From Saccharicrinis carchari (lineage in GTDB: Bacteria > Bacteroidota > Bacteroidia > Bacteroidales > Marinilabiliaceae), in NCBI RefSeq assembly GCF_900182605.1, contig NZ_FXTB01000008.1, forward strand, positions 1 through 64,000: a stretch of 64,000 bases of DNA, in the 5' to 3' direction. A program made the position numbers and the translations under genes. Numbering within the stretch: the first letter of the stretch is position 1; every line of letters starts with the position of its first letter. Positions 54,995 to 62,920 of the stretch are shown in pieces. The notes beneath the pieces were generated by a model. The model made no database searches, was not told the origin of the DNA, and worked only from the letters and a program-made list of their open reading frames with translations.

Positions 54995-55564
54995 ATGAGC
55001 AAAGTTGCGATATTCGCCTCAGGTTCCGGAAGTAATGCAGAAAACATCGTAAATCATCTAAAAGGAAGGCTGAAATCGAGCGATTTTCACTTTTTTACCA
55101 ATAAGCCGGATGCTTATGTAAATGAAAGAGCGCGTAAATTGAACATTCAACTCACTTTATTTTCAAAAAATGAGTTTTACAACAGCGATAAAATTCTGAA
55201 AATTTTAATAAACGGAAATTTCGACCTTATTGTTCTGGCGGGCTTTTTATGGCTTATGCCACTAAATATTGTACAAGCCTTTAATGGGCGCATTATAAAT
55301 ATTCACCCTGCCCTTTTACCTAAATATGGCGGTAAAGGAATGTACGGAAAACGCGTTCACGAAGCTGTGGTTGCCAACAATGAAATAGAAAGTGGCATAA
55401 CCATCCATTTTGTAGACGAAAACTACGACGAAGGAAAAGTCATTAAACAGGAACATTGTGCTGTTTTACCTAGCGATACCGCTGAAGATGTAGAGCGTAA
55501 AATACACGATTTAGAATTTAAACACTTCCCCAAGGTGGTGGAGGAGCTACTTTGGCCTCGCTGA
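54995..55564 (+). CDS. purN: Phosphoribosylglycinamide formyltransferase
   Basis: Purine biosynthesis enzyme of 189 residues transferring the formyl group from 10-formyl-THF to GAR. Starts with VAIFASGSGSNAENIV (phosphate loop). Catalytic residues are visible in IINIHPALLPKYGG (Asn, His) and FVDENYDEGKVIKQE (Asp). Divergent from acpP, as in other Bacteroidota. Confidence 0.97.
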   Translation: MSKVAIFASGSGSNAENIVNHLKGRLKSSDFHFFTNKPDAYVNERARKLNIQLTLFSKNEFYNSDKILKILINGNFDLIVLAGFLWLMPLNIVQAFNGRIINIHPALLPKYGGKGMYGKRVHEAVVANNEIESGITIHFVDENYDEGKVIKQEHCAVLPSDTAEDVERKIHDLEFKHFPKVVEELLWPR

Positions 55565-55756
55565 TTAATGTGGATAATGAACTGCCTATAACTATCTACC
55601 GACCGACTTTTTAGTAACTAACCGCTTTGTTAGGTGGTGGGTGCATTTAAGTTGACCAACATTTCGTTTTACTGCGCATATTTACGTAAATTGGTACTTC
55701 ATTCGCCATATAGCAATATGGCTTATCAATTGATGTATCATCCAAACAACATAGCA

Positions 55757-56608
55757 ATGAAAACATTTATCAACAAAGCCATAATTTATACTTTTCTCAC
55801 CTTTGGATTTTTGCTTGCTTTTTCTTTAGAAAATAAGGCTCAAATATTAAAAAAATTAAAACAAAAGGCAGAATCGAGGATGGAGAAGTCCACTACGGAT
55901 AAGAAAACCGATAATGCTGACAAGGAAAACAGCAAAGCTATGCACAAGATGCTGGATCCGGAGATGATGAAGAAGAGCTCTATGGCAATGGGGTTTGAAA
56001 GTGGAAACTTAGCTGATGTGCCCGACAGCTACCAATTTGATTGGGTATACGTGATGAGTGTGACCACAGCACGTGCGGAGGATAAGCTACTGATGGAATA
56101 TTTATTGCGTAGCGATGCAACCTATTGGGGCTTTAAAATGAACCAAGACATGGAGATGACAATTGTATACGATCTGAGCAATAAGCTTACGGTTGTCTTT
56201 ATGAACAACGAAGGCAAATCACATGTAAGCGTAACAAAAATACATGAAAATATGCTTGATGGCATTGATGAAGAGGATTCTGAATTTGATTATACGATAA
56301 ATGAAATTTCCGGAAAAGAAATTCTCGGCTATTCATGCAAAGGGTACCTTATTGAAGATGATGAATATAAGCTAACCATGTATGTTGCTCCAGATGCCGA
56401 AGTACGCTTGGGTAACATTTATAACAACAACCAACAATTCTCGAACGCAATGCCCACCGATTGGCTTGGAAAGGATATAACGGATGGATTAATGATGGAA
56501 ATGCATATGGTAGATAAAAAGAAACCCAAAAACAACACGACTATGGAATGCGTTAAGCTGAAGAAACAATATAACGAAGTAAATAAATCAGATTATCAGG
56601 GGATGTAA
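55757..56608 (+). CDS. DUF4412 family exported protein
   Basis: Protein of 283 residues. The start at 55757 is chosen because it begins the signal peptide (MKTFINKAIIYTFLTFGFLL, cleavage after ENKAQ); 41 codons of open frame upstream look non-coding. A Lys-rich helical stretch is followed by a DUF4412 domain with FDWVYVMSVTT, MTIVYDLSNKLTVVFMN and GKEILGYSCKGYLIEDDEYK. Function unknown; the family is typical of Bacteroidota. It shares its fold type with the protein at 47043-48101. Confidence 0.78.
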   Translation: MKTFINKAIIYTFLTFGFLLAFSLENKAQILKKLKQKAESRMEKSTTDKKTDNADKENSKAMHKMLDPEMMKKSSMAMGFESGNLADVPDSYQFDWVYVMSVTTARAEDKLLMEYLLRSDATYWGFKMNQDMEMTIVYDLSNKLTVVFMNNEGKSHVSVTKIHENMLDGIDEEDSEFDYTINEISGKEILGYSCKGYLIEDDEYKLTMYVAPDAEVRLGNIYNNNQQFSNAMPTDWLGKDITDGLMMEMHMVDKKKPKNNTTMECVKLKKQYNEVNKSDYQGM

Positions 56609-56646
56609 TACACCTGGCTCATGTGCACCATGAGTAGTTGGTGAAG

Positions 56647-57150
56647 TTAATATGCTATTTTTACTATCTCAAAAACCCTTTCGCCGTTAGCCAACTTTAA
56701 AATGGCTTTGTCGCCTACCTTTTTATTGAGCAGCACCTTAGCTACGGGCGACACAAAGGATATTTTCTTTTTACTGATATTCGCCTCATCCACCCCCACT
56801 ATCTGATAACTTTGCAATTCAGCTTTGTTGTCAATACGCAAAGTTACCCATGCCCCAAAGCGTACCTCATCTTTAGGCTGCCGGCTCTGATCAACTATTT
56901 TGGCCTCAGCAATCCTGCTGTTAAGCAACCTTAATTTGGCGTTGATATGGTTGAATGAGATACGATATTCTTTTTCGTTGGATTTATCCAAACGGCTTAA
57001 TTCTGCAATAAGTGCATCTTTTTCGTCTAACAAAGCTTCCATGCCTGCTTGGGTAACATAGTTAATTACACCCCGGGGTAAATCAGCTCGTTCCGGTACA
57101 ATAGGAGTTTCTTCCTGATCATCCTCTTTTACAAATCCTCTGCTCATCAC
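56647..57150 (-). CDS. GreA/GreB-family transcription elongation factor homologue
   Basis: Protein of 167 residues. The N-terminal coiled coil (about 30-95: INYVTQAGMEALLDEKDALI, FNHINAKLRLLNSRIAEA) and C-terminal FKBP-like domain (VTLRIDNKAELQSYQIVGVD, ISFVSPVAKVLLNKKVGDKA) match Gre factors, which insert into the RNA polymerase secondary channel to relieve backtracking. Here an extra acidic N-terminal tail (EDDQEETPIVPERADLP) precedes the coil. Whether the coil tip keeps the catalytic acids cannot be settled by eye (tip sequence RLDKSNEKEY). A true GreA is expected elsewhere in the genome. Confidence 0.85.
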   Translation of the reverse strand: MMSRGFVKEDDQEETPIVPERADLPRGVINYVTQAGMEALLDEKDALIAELSRLDKSNEKEYRISFNHINAKLRLLNSRIAEAKIVDQSRQPKDEVRFGAWVTLRIDNKAELQSYQIVGVDEANISKKKISFVSPVAKVLLNKKVGDKAILKLANGERVFEIVKIAY

Positions 57151-57407
57151 TTTTTATATTTTATAAAGATGTAACAAACAGAAATACGTTTTGTTATGGG
57201 TTTATTTATAAGACCCATTTGCTAAAAATTGATAAAACATAGCTAACAACAAATGTATTCCTAAAAACACGATATATCTGGTAAGATAAAAAAGAATAGA
57301 ACAATTACAATCCAATTTATTTTTTTAACGATGTAAAAGATCTGAAAACATGCGTAGGTTGTAGCTATCCAAACTCAGCACGAATACGCCCTCTAAAGTG
57401 TATTCTA

Positions 57408-57437
57408 CTTTCAATTCCTGCATGCTGCGGTTGAAGG
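57408..57437 (-). repeat. Degenerate terminal (leader-distal) repeat
   Basis: Differs from the consensus at four of 30 positions. The adjoining spacer (57438-57466) is only 29 nt and consists largely of a CAGTAAA unit repeated three times, unlike any other spacer. Confidence 0.85.
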
Positions 57438-59866
57438 TTTCAGTAAACAGTAAACAGTAAACACACATTTCAATTCCAGTATGGTGCGGTTGAAGGTGCA
57501 AACGAATGAAAAGGTAATTGCCGATATGAAATTTCAATTCCAGTATGGTGCGGTTGAAGGTTTAGGCCGGCAGGTGAAAAAGTGTTAATGAATGGAATAT
57601 TTCAATTCCAGTATGGTGTGGTTGAAGGTGAGAGGATAGGCGCACGTTACTTCGTTTTGCTTAAATTTCAATTCCAGTATGGTGCGGTTGAAGGTTTGAG
57701 GATTGGTGGAGTGATTACATGTTTGAACTTATTTCAATTCCAGTATGGTGCGGTTGAAGGTGTCAGAAACTTGCGGTGCATTTACCACCGATTTCGTATT
57801 TCAATTCCAGTATGGTGCGGTTGAAGGTGGATCGCAAACCGTCTGCGTTTCGTTATATTCCTATTTCAATTCCAGTATGGTGCGGTTGAAGGTGAATTTT
57901 AATGAATTTACCCAATATACGGGTGACAAATTTCAATTCCAGTATGGTGCGGTTGAAGGAATAGGGGAAAAATTAATAATTACATACGATGTAATATTTC
58001 AATTCCAGTATGGTGCGGTTGAAGGCACAACCACCCAAGCGGAAACCGAACCCCAAGCACATATTTCAATTCCAGTATGGTGCGGTTGAAGGAACCGCAT
58101 TATACACAAGTATTTACATTTTTATCAATTTCAATTCCAGTATGGTGCGGTTGAAGGTAATATTTCATTTAGCGCGGTATGAGGGTTTAACGGATTTCAA
58201 TTCCAGTATGGTGCGGTTGAAGGAAGGGCACAGTTATGAATTGCTGTTTATAAACGAAATTTCAATTCCAGTATGGTGCGGTTGAAGGTTAAGGTTGAGG
58301 AAAGTTCAAGTTATGGCCTAATATGATTTCAATTCCAGTATGGTGCGGTTGAAGGTCGTAGGCGGGGCGGGTATTGGTAAATCACCATCCATATTTCAAT
58401 TCCAGTATGGTGCGGTTGAAGGTCGTTGATGTTTACGCCCGTTTTTTTGATGTATGATTTCAATTCCAGTATGGTGCGGTTGAAGGAATTGCCATTTGCA
58501 TCCTGTGCGTACATCCTTTGGTTATTTCAATTCCAGTATGGTGCGGTTGAAGGTCGGATGTTAAGCGCACGGGATATGGTTTAGATAGTATTTCAATTCC
58601 AGTATGGTGCGGTTGAAGGCTCTCTTAACTCTCGCTTAATCGTGTCTGTATTTATTTCAATTCCAGTATGGTGCGGTTGAAGGCGTTGTAAGGAGTATAG
58701 GCGGCTCTGAAACTGCATTTATTTCAATTCCAGTATGGTGCGGTTGAAGGAACCTTTTACGTAATATTTACCGTCAATTTTCAACATTTCAATTCCAGTA
58801 TGGTGCGGTTGAAGGCGGAAATAAAAACCGAATTGCGAAAATGTAAAAACAATTTCAATTCCAGTATGGTGCGGTTGAAGGGGGATGCGCTCTGTTGTGG
58901 ATAGGTTCGCTATGCGTATTTCAATTCCAGTATGGTGCGGTTGAAGGCGTTATCAAATACCTGAAAATGTGTTAAATGATGCAATTTCAATTCCAGTATG
59001 GTGCGGTTGAAGGCGTGAGCGGTATTTTTGCCGATTATGCCGTCCTCAAATTTCAATTCCAGTATGGTGCGGTTGAAGGATAATAGTATCAGGGTGTCGG
59101 TCTTAAACTCTACCATTTCAATTCCAGTATGGTGCGGTTGAAGGGAAAGTAAGATAAATAGGTATGTCTATTTGGGACATTTCAATTCCAGTATGGTGCG
59201 GTTGAAGGCTGGCTATTGAAGATGTGGCAACGGTGCGTATAACAAATTTCAATTCCAGTATGGTGCGGTTGAAGGGCGATTATTTGAAGAATTGCAGAAC
59301 GACGATAAGGCTATTTCAATTCCAGTATGGTGCGGTTGAAGGGGCTTTGATTTTAGAACCTGATACGATTGCTAACATATTTCAATTCCAGTATGGTGCG
59401 GTTGAAGGTTATCAGCAGTAATACAATTACGAACAATCTTTCTATTTCAATTCCAGTATGGTGCGGTTGAAGGGTGGGATGGGCCACGTGGTTTAAATGC
59501 CCATACGATTATTTCAATTCCAGTATGGTGCGGTTGAAGGTAAATTGCCCAGCTTGGTGATGGCCTCCCTGGGATATTTCAATTCCAGTATGGTGCGGTT
59601 GAAGGGTAGAAACAATATTGGTATGGCCGTCGATATTAAAATTTCAATTCCAGTATGGTGCGGTTGAAGGTACCGACGAAGGAAGCAATCCAGTTCAATT
59701 TATACATTTCAATTCCAGTATGGTGCGGTTGAAGGAGCCAACCAGGATTTATACAAGGATGTCAAACCCTATTTCAATTCCAGTATGGTGCGGTTGAAGG
59801 GACACCATGGAATAAGGGAATGAAAGGGCTATCAATATTTCAATTCCAGTATGGTGCGGTTGAAGG

Positions 59867-59902
59867 GATAATTATCTGGCCAGTGTGCGGCAGTTTTTTC
59901 GA
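59867..59902 (-). repeat. Spacer 15 (from leader), longer copy of spacer 12
   Basis: A 36-nt spacer that matches spacer 12 (60062-60095) exactly over 34 nt; the two extra bases (GA on +) are at its leader-distal end. Confidence 0.95.
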
Positions 59903-59996
59903 ATTTCAATTCCAGTATGGTGCGGTTGAAGGTAGATGAAGCTCCTACGGGCACTGTTCAACTTATATTTCAATTCCAGTATGGTGCGGTTGAAGG

Positions 59997-60031
59997 CAAC
60001 AATAGGATTAAACAACCTCGCACATTAATGA
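59997..60031 (-). repeat. Spacer 13 (from leader), shorter copy of spacer 3
   Basis: A 35-nt spacer matching spacer 3 (60647-60683) over its whole length. Spacer 3 has two additional bases (CA on +) at its leader-distal end. Confidence 0.95.
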
Positions 60032-60061
60032 ATTTCAATTCCAGTATGGTGCGGTTGAAGG

Positions 60062-60095
60062 TAATTATCTGGCCAGTGTGCGGCAGTTTTTTCGA
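60062..60095 (-). repeat. Spacer 12 (from leader), shorter copy of spacer 15
   Basis: A 34-nt spacer contained in spacer 15 with the leader-proximal boundary shared exactly. Confidence 0.95.
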
Positions 60096-60646
60096 ATTTC
60101 AATTCCAGTATGGTGCGGTTGAAGGCAATGGCTATCGTACGGCACTGTACGCAACAGGTATTTCAATTCCAGTATGGTGCGGTTGAAGGAGTATAGCAAG
60201 CGCAAGTTCCTGAGCCGCGATATGTATTTCAATTCCAGTATGGTGCGGTTGAAGGATATATCATTATTAATAAATCTTGTGGTATCATGATTTCAATTCC
60301 AGTATGGTGCGGTTGAAGGAGCGGTTGGGTGGTGACGGTGGGGGCGGTGACTGTATTTCAATTCCAGTATGGTGCGGTTGAAGGTTTTTTTAGTTATCAG
60401 TTCCAGCGTGGTCATGGCCTATTTCAATTCCAGTATGGTGCGGTTGAAGGGGCGGCCTGCTGCTGCCTGCGCTGTATCAACTGTGATTTCAATTCCAGTA
60501 TGGTGCGGTTGAAGGCATCATTTACCGCTACACCTACCACCATATTGGAGATTTCAATTCCAGTATGGTGCGGTTGAAGGTATAGATCTTGAAACGGCTA
60601 AGGCCATTGGCAACATATTTCAATTCCAGTATGGTGCGGTTGAAGG

Positions 60647-60683
60647 CACAACAATAGGATTAAACAACCTCGCACATTAATGA
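60647..60683 (-). repeat. Spacer 3 (from leader), longer copy of spacer 13
   Basis: A 37-nt spacer that contains spacer 13; the boundary at the leader-proximal side is the same and the leader-distal side is 2 nt longer. Confidence 0.95.
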
Positions 60684-60843
60684 ATTTCAATTCCAGTATG
60701 GTGCGGTTGAAGGGGGGCCACAAGGTCCTCAAGGAGTAGCCGGACAGGAATTTCAATTCCAGTATGGTGCGGTTGAAGGTTGCAATTTTGCCCAACCCTA
60801 CGCACGTTCATACATTTCAATTCCAGTATGGTGCGGTTGAAGG

Positions 60844-61052
60844 CCGTTGATTTAGCTAAAAAAAACTCCCTAAAAATAGGGGTTTTCAAATCAATTTCGG
60901 CCATGATTTCTATATAAAAGTTGTCGAACTATGATTGTACGATTTTACCCGTGGTTCGACAATGTGTTTTAAAAGCTTTATTTACAACATGTCAAAGAAC
61001 GTTTGTTGTTTACGGCAAAGCAAATGAATCGGTAATTCATGAATTTTTTATG
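60844..61052 (-). promoter_or_regulatory. CRISPR leader
   Basis: A/T-rich stretch between the first repeat and cas2. It holds an inverted pair of TTGTCGA motifs (TTGTCGAAC at 60921-60929 and GTTCGACAA at 60954-60962) and, right beside the first repeat, an imperfect hairpin near 60863-60886 (AAAACTCCCTA / TAGGGGTTTT). No gene is supported. It should carry the array promoter and integration signals. Confidence 0.8.
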
Positions 61053-61090
61053 CCATCGACAACTTTTGCATTATAAAAAGTTGTCGATGG
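61053..61090. repeat. Perfect inverted repeat over the cas2 stop
   Basis: Arms CCATCGACAACTTTT (61053-61067) and its exact complement (61076-61090) around an 8-nt loop. It spans the cas2 stop codon and includes the TTGTCGA motif also found as an inverted pair in the leader. No T run follows on either strand, so it is not a standard terminator. Confidence 0.85.
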
Positions 61091-61334
61091 AACTCAGTTC
61101 CTTTCCTACAATTTCTTTGTCTAACCACTTCTCGTTTCGGCTCTTAAATATAATTAGGCTGTCGTGGTTTTTATCCATAAAACAGGAAGCCTTACTCTTT
61201 AGTTCCTCTAACTTCACTTCCGTAATTTCTCCCTCAAAAACAGAATTCTGTATCCAATTTAAGTATTTACGGCATAACTTCAACATTTTACCTACCCTTT
61301 TTTCGCCAACGTCGTACATCAATATTACATACAT
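61071..61334 (-). CDS. cas2: CRISPR-associated endonuclease Cas2
   Basis: Small ferredoxin-fold protein of 87 residues starting at 61334 (MYVILMYDVGEKRVGKMLKL); an in-frame Met seven codons upstream would overlap cas1. The early Asp in MYDVGEKR, the arginine- and lysine-rich helix and the later beta strand SLIIFKS match Cas2. With Cas1 it forms the spacer-integration complex. 11 bp separate it from cas1. Confidence 0.95.
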   Translation of the reverse strand: MYVILMYDVGEKRVGKMLKLCRKYLNWIQNSVFEGEITEVKLEELKSKASCFMDKNHDSLIIFKSRNEKWLDKEIVGKELSSIDNFL

Positions 61335-61345
61335 AAACAATAATT

Positions 61346-62350
61346 TTACCACCACATTTTAAATGGCTTATAAGTTTCTATTTGCATTATATGCTTTACC
61401 AATTTATAGCATTCCAATTTTATCAGGTGCTTGTAACTCACCGACCGGTTTAGGGTACGATGCTGGATGGTTTCCGTCAGTCGGTTTTCAAATGCCTGGA
61501 CAAAGATTTTTTTGGCCCCCTGCTTTAGCACCACTTTATTAATGCTCGTTTCAAAGTCCTTGTCGCCCAGCATTTTTTTGTTCAGCACTTTAAATATCAC
61601 CCTGTCCACCAATATTGGCTTAAAAATCTCGGCCAGGTCCAGCGACAAGGAAAAGCGCCGTTCGCCGGGTGAATGCAAAAAGGAGATGGTAGGGTTTAGT
61701 TGCGTTTGATGTATGGCTCGCAAACATTGGCTGTAGCACATCATGTTACCAAACGAAATAAGGGCGTTGACTTGGTTCAGCGGTGGCCGCATACTCCTGC
61801 CGCTCATGCTAAAATCGTTTACAATCAGTTCAAAGCCCTCGTAATATGTTTTTCTGATATTCCCTTCCAAGCCCATCAGCTCGTCAATGGCTTTTGCGTC
61901 TTTAAAGCTTGCCCTATAACTTTCCATGGATTCAACGATCGGCAAAAGATCCTTTCCCCGTTTGTCGTAATACATCAAATTTTTAATCATATTATGCACG
62001 GCGCCTTCCAAAATAAGGCGGGCCAGCTCAATCCTTTTTTTCGTATCGTCGTGCAATCTGGCTTGGGCCATCAGTACCTTGCCGCTCAAAAGCGATTCGC
62101 GCGGCATATACGAACCCGTGTAATTTTCGTAATAATCGAAAAAATGGACGGGCACCTGTTGTTGGCCCAAAAAGTTGTACAAGCTCGAGTTGGCGTCGAG
62201 GGCGCCAAAAGCGTATAACTCATCAACATTTTCAACGGGCAGGTACCGTGGTTTTTGCTCCTGCCCCTCCTCGTCCAAAGCAACGAACTTTAAGGTATTG
62301 TCTTTTCGCGAAAGCCTGCCCGGGTTAAATAGGTAATATGTTTTCTTCAT
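61346..62350 (-). CDS. cas1: CRISPR-associated endonuclease Cas1
   Basis: Integrase of the adaptation complex, 334 residues from the start at 62350 (MKKTYYLFNPGRLSRKDN), chosen because it fits the usual Cas1b N-terminus; 22 codons more are open upstream. The catalytic acidic/His residues are visible: Glu in LMGLEGNIRKTYYEGF, His in PTISFLHSPGERRFSLSLDL and the following Asp/Glu in DLAEIFKPILVDR. Lies between cas4 (26 bp) and cas2 (11 bp). Confidence 0.97.
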   Translation of the reverse strand: MKKTYYLFNPGRLSRKDNTLKFVALDEEGQEQKPRYLPVENVDELYAFGALDANSSLYNFLGQQQVPVHFFDYYENYTGSYMPRESLLSGKVLMAQARLHDDTKKRIELARLILEGAVHNMIKNLMYYDKRGKDLLPIVESMESYRASFKDAKAIDELMGLEGNIRKTYYEGFELIVNDFSMSGRSMRPPLNQVNALISFGNMMCYSQCLRAIHQTQLNPTISFLHSPGERRFSLSLDLAEIFKPILVDRVIFKVLNKKMLGDKDFETSINKVVLKQGAKKIFVQAFENRLTETIQHRTLNRSVSYKHLIKLECYKLVKHIMQIETYKPFKMWW

Positions 62351-62376
62351 TGTTAAAGCCAATATTAATGGGTGGT

Positions 62377-62883
62377 TCAGTCCTCGGTACTGTAACAGAA
62401 ATCGTAATAGGCACACTTTTTACACTTGGGTGCATCGATGGTTGCAGGGCACAAGTCGGAATCTATAATTTGTTTGATTTCTTCTTTCATTTCAACTATC
62501 CTGACCCTATCTGGATCCGAAAGCAGAATTTCTTCTTTTTTTCGCTCCTTGGGATATTCCAGTAAACCCGTGGCATTTTCGACCCCAGCATTTTGAAGCA
62601 CAAACAAATAATACTTCAACTGCCAAACGTGCGAGGCCTGTTCCTTTCGCGATTTTTTTATTTCGTGTACCACATTGTTGTGATGGTCGAAAAAGTCGAT
62701 TTTTATGCCATCCAATTCCACTTCCTTGAACTTTTCGGCACGCTGATTATAGGAGGTTTCATGAATGAGCTTACCGGCATAAACCAAATCGCTGCTGTGT
62801 TCCATGTTTATACCCTTGGCAAAAAGCCAAAGCTTGCGTTTACAAACAAGGAAATAATTAAAATGAGTTCCGGTTATCTGCAT
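62377..62883 (-). CDS. cas4: CRISPR-associated exonuclease Cas4
   Basis: RecB-like nuclease of 168 residues, start chosen at 62883 (MQITGTHFNYFLVCKRKLWL); an in-frame ATG at 62937 would overlap cas3. The four iron-sulfur cysteines are present: one in LVCKRKLW and three in CKKCAYYDFCY. The nuclease motifs appear as GKLIHE, DGIKIDFFD and VVHEIKKSRK, with QLKYYLFVL following. Cas4 trims prespacers and fixes PAM-side orientation, which bears on the shared spacer ends seen in the array. Confidence 0.95.
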   Translation of the reverse strand: MQITGTHFNYFLVCKRKLWLFAKGINMEHSSDLVYAGKLIHETSYNQRAEKFKEVELDGIKIDFFDHHNNVVHEIKKSRKEQASHVWQLKYYLFVLQNAGVENATGLLEYPKERKKEEILLSDPDRVRIVEMKEEIKQIIDSDLCPATIDAPKCKKCAYYDFCYSTED

Positions 62884-62920
62884 GGGTTGAATGGATGAAA
62901 TAATGTAATTTCTACTTTTT

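Larger units (their letters stand above)
57408..60843 (-). CRISPR. CRISPR array, 53 repeats / 52 spacers
   Basis: Repeat of 30 bp, written on the transcribed minus strand, begins CCTTCAACCGCACC and ends GGAATTGAAAT, so crRNAs should carry an 8-nt ATTGAAAT handle, as in type I-B. I counted 53 repeats at a mean period of 65.5 bp; spacers are 34-38 nt except the most distal one (29 nt). All repeats are the same except the one at 57599-57628 (one change, GTGTGG in place of GTGCGG on +) and the last at 57408-57437 (four changes). Leader and cas genes lie at the high-coordinate end, so the newest spacers are near 60800. Confidence 0.98.

Noticed and set aside
57582-60795. Many short open frames inside the CRISPR array (repeating FQFQYGAVEG, FNSSMVRLK or FNRTILELK)
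   Set aside because: They are translations of the repeat itself, which lacks stop codons in several frames; no ribosome-binding context and no protein character.
60677-60904. Minus-strand frame starting in the leader (MAEIDLKTPIFREFF) and running into the array
   Set aside because: Continues into repeat-derived sequence; most likely chance within the leader.
61053-61090. Inverted repeat over the cas2 stop as an intrinsic terminator
   Set aside because: Neither strand has a T tract after the stem, and termination here would cut the cas transcript from nothing downstream but the leader.
61700-62218. 172-codon + strand frame
   Set aside because: Lies antisense inside cas1, which has clear catalytic motifs; a shadow frame.
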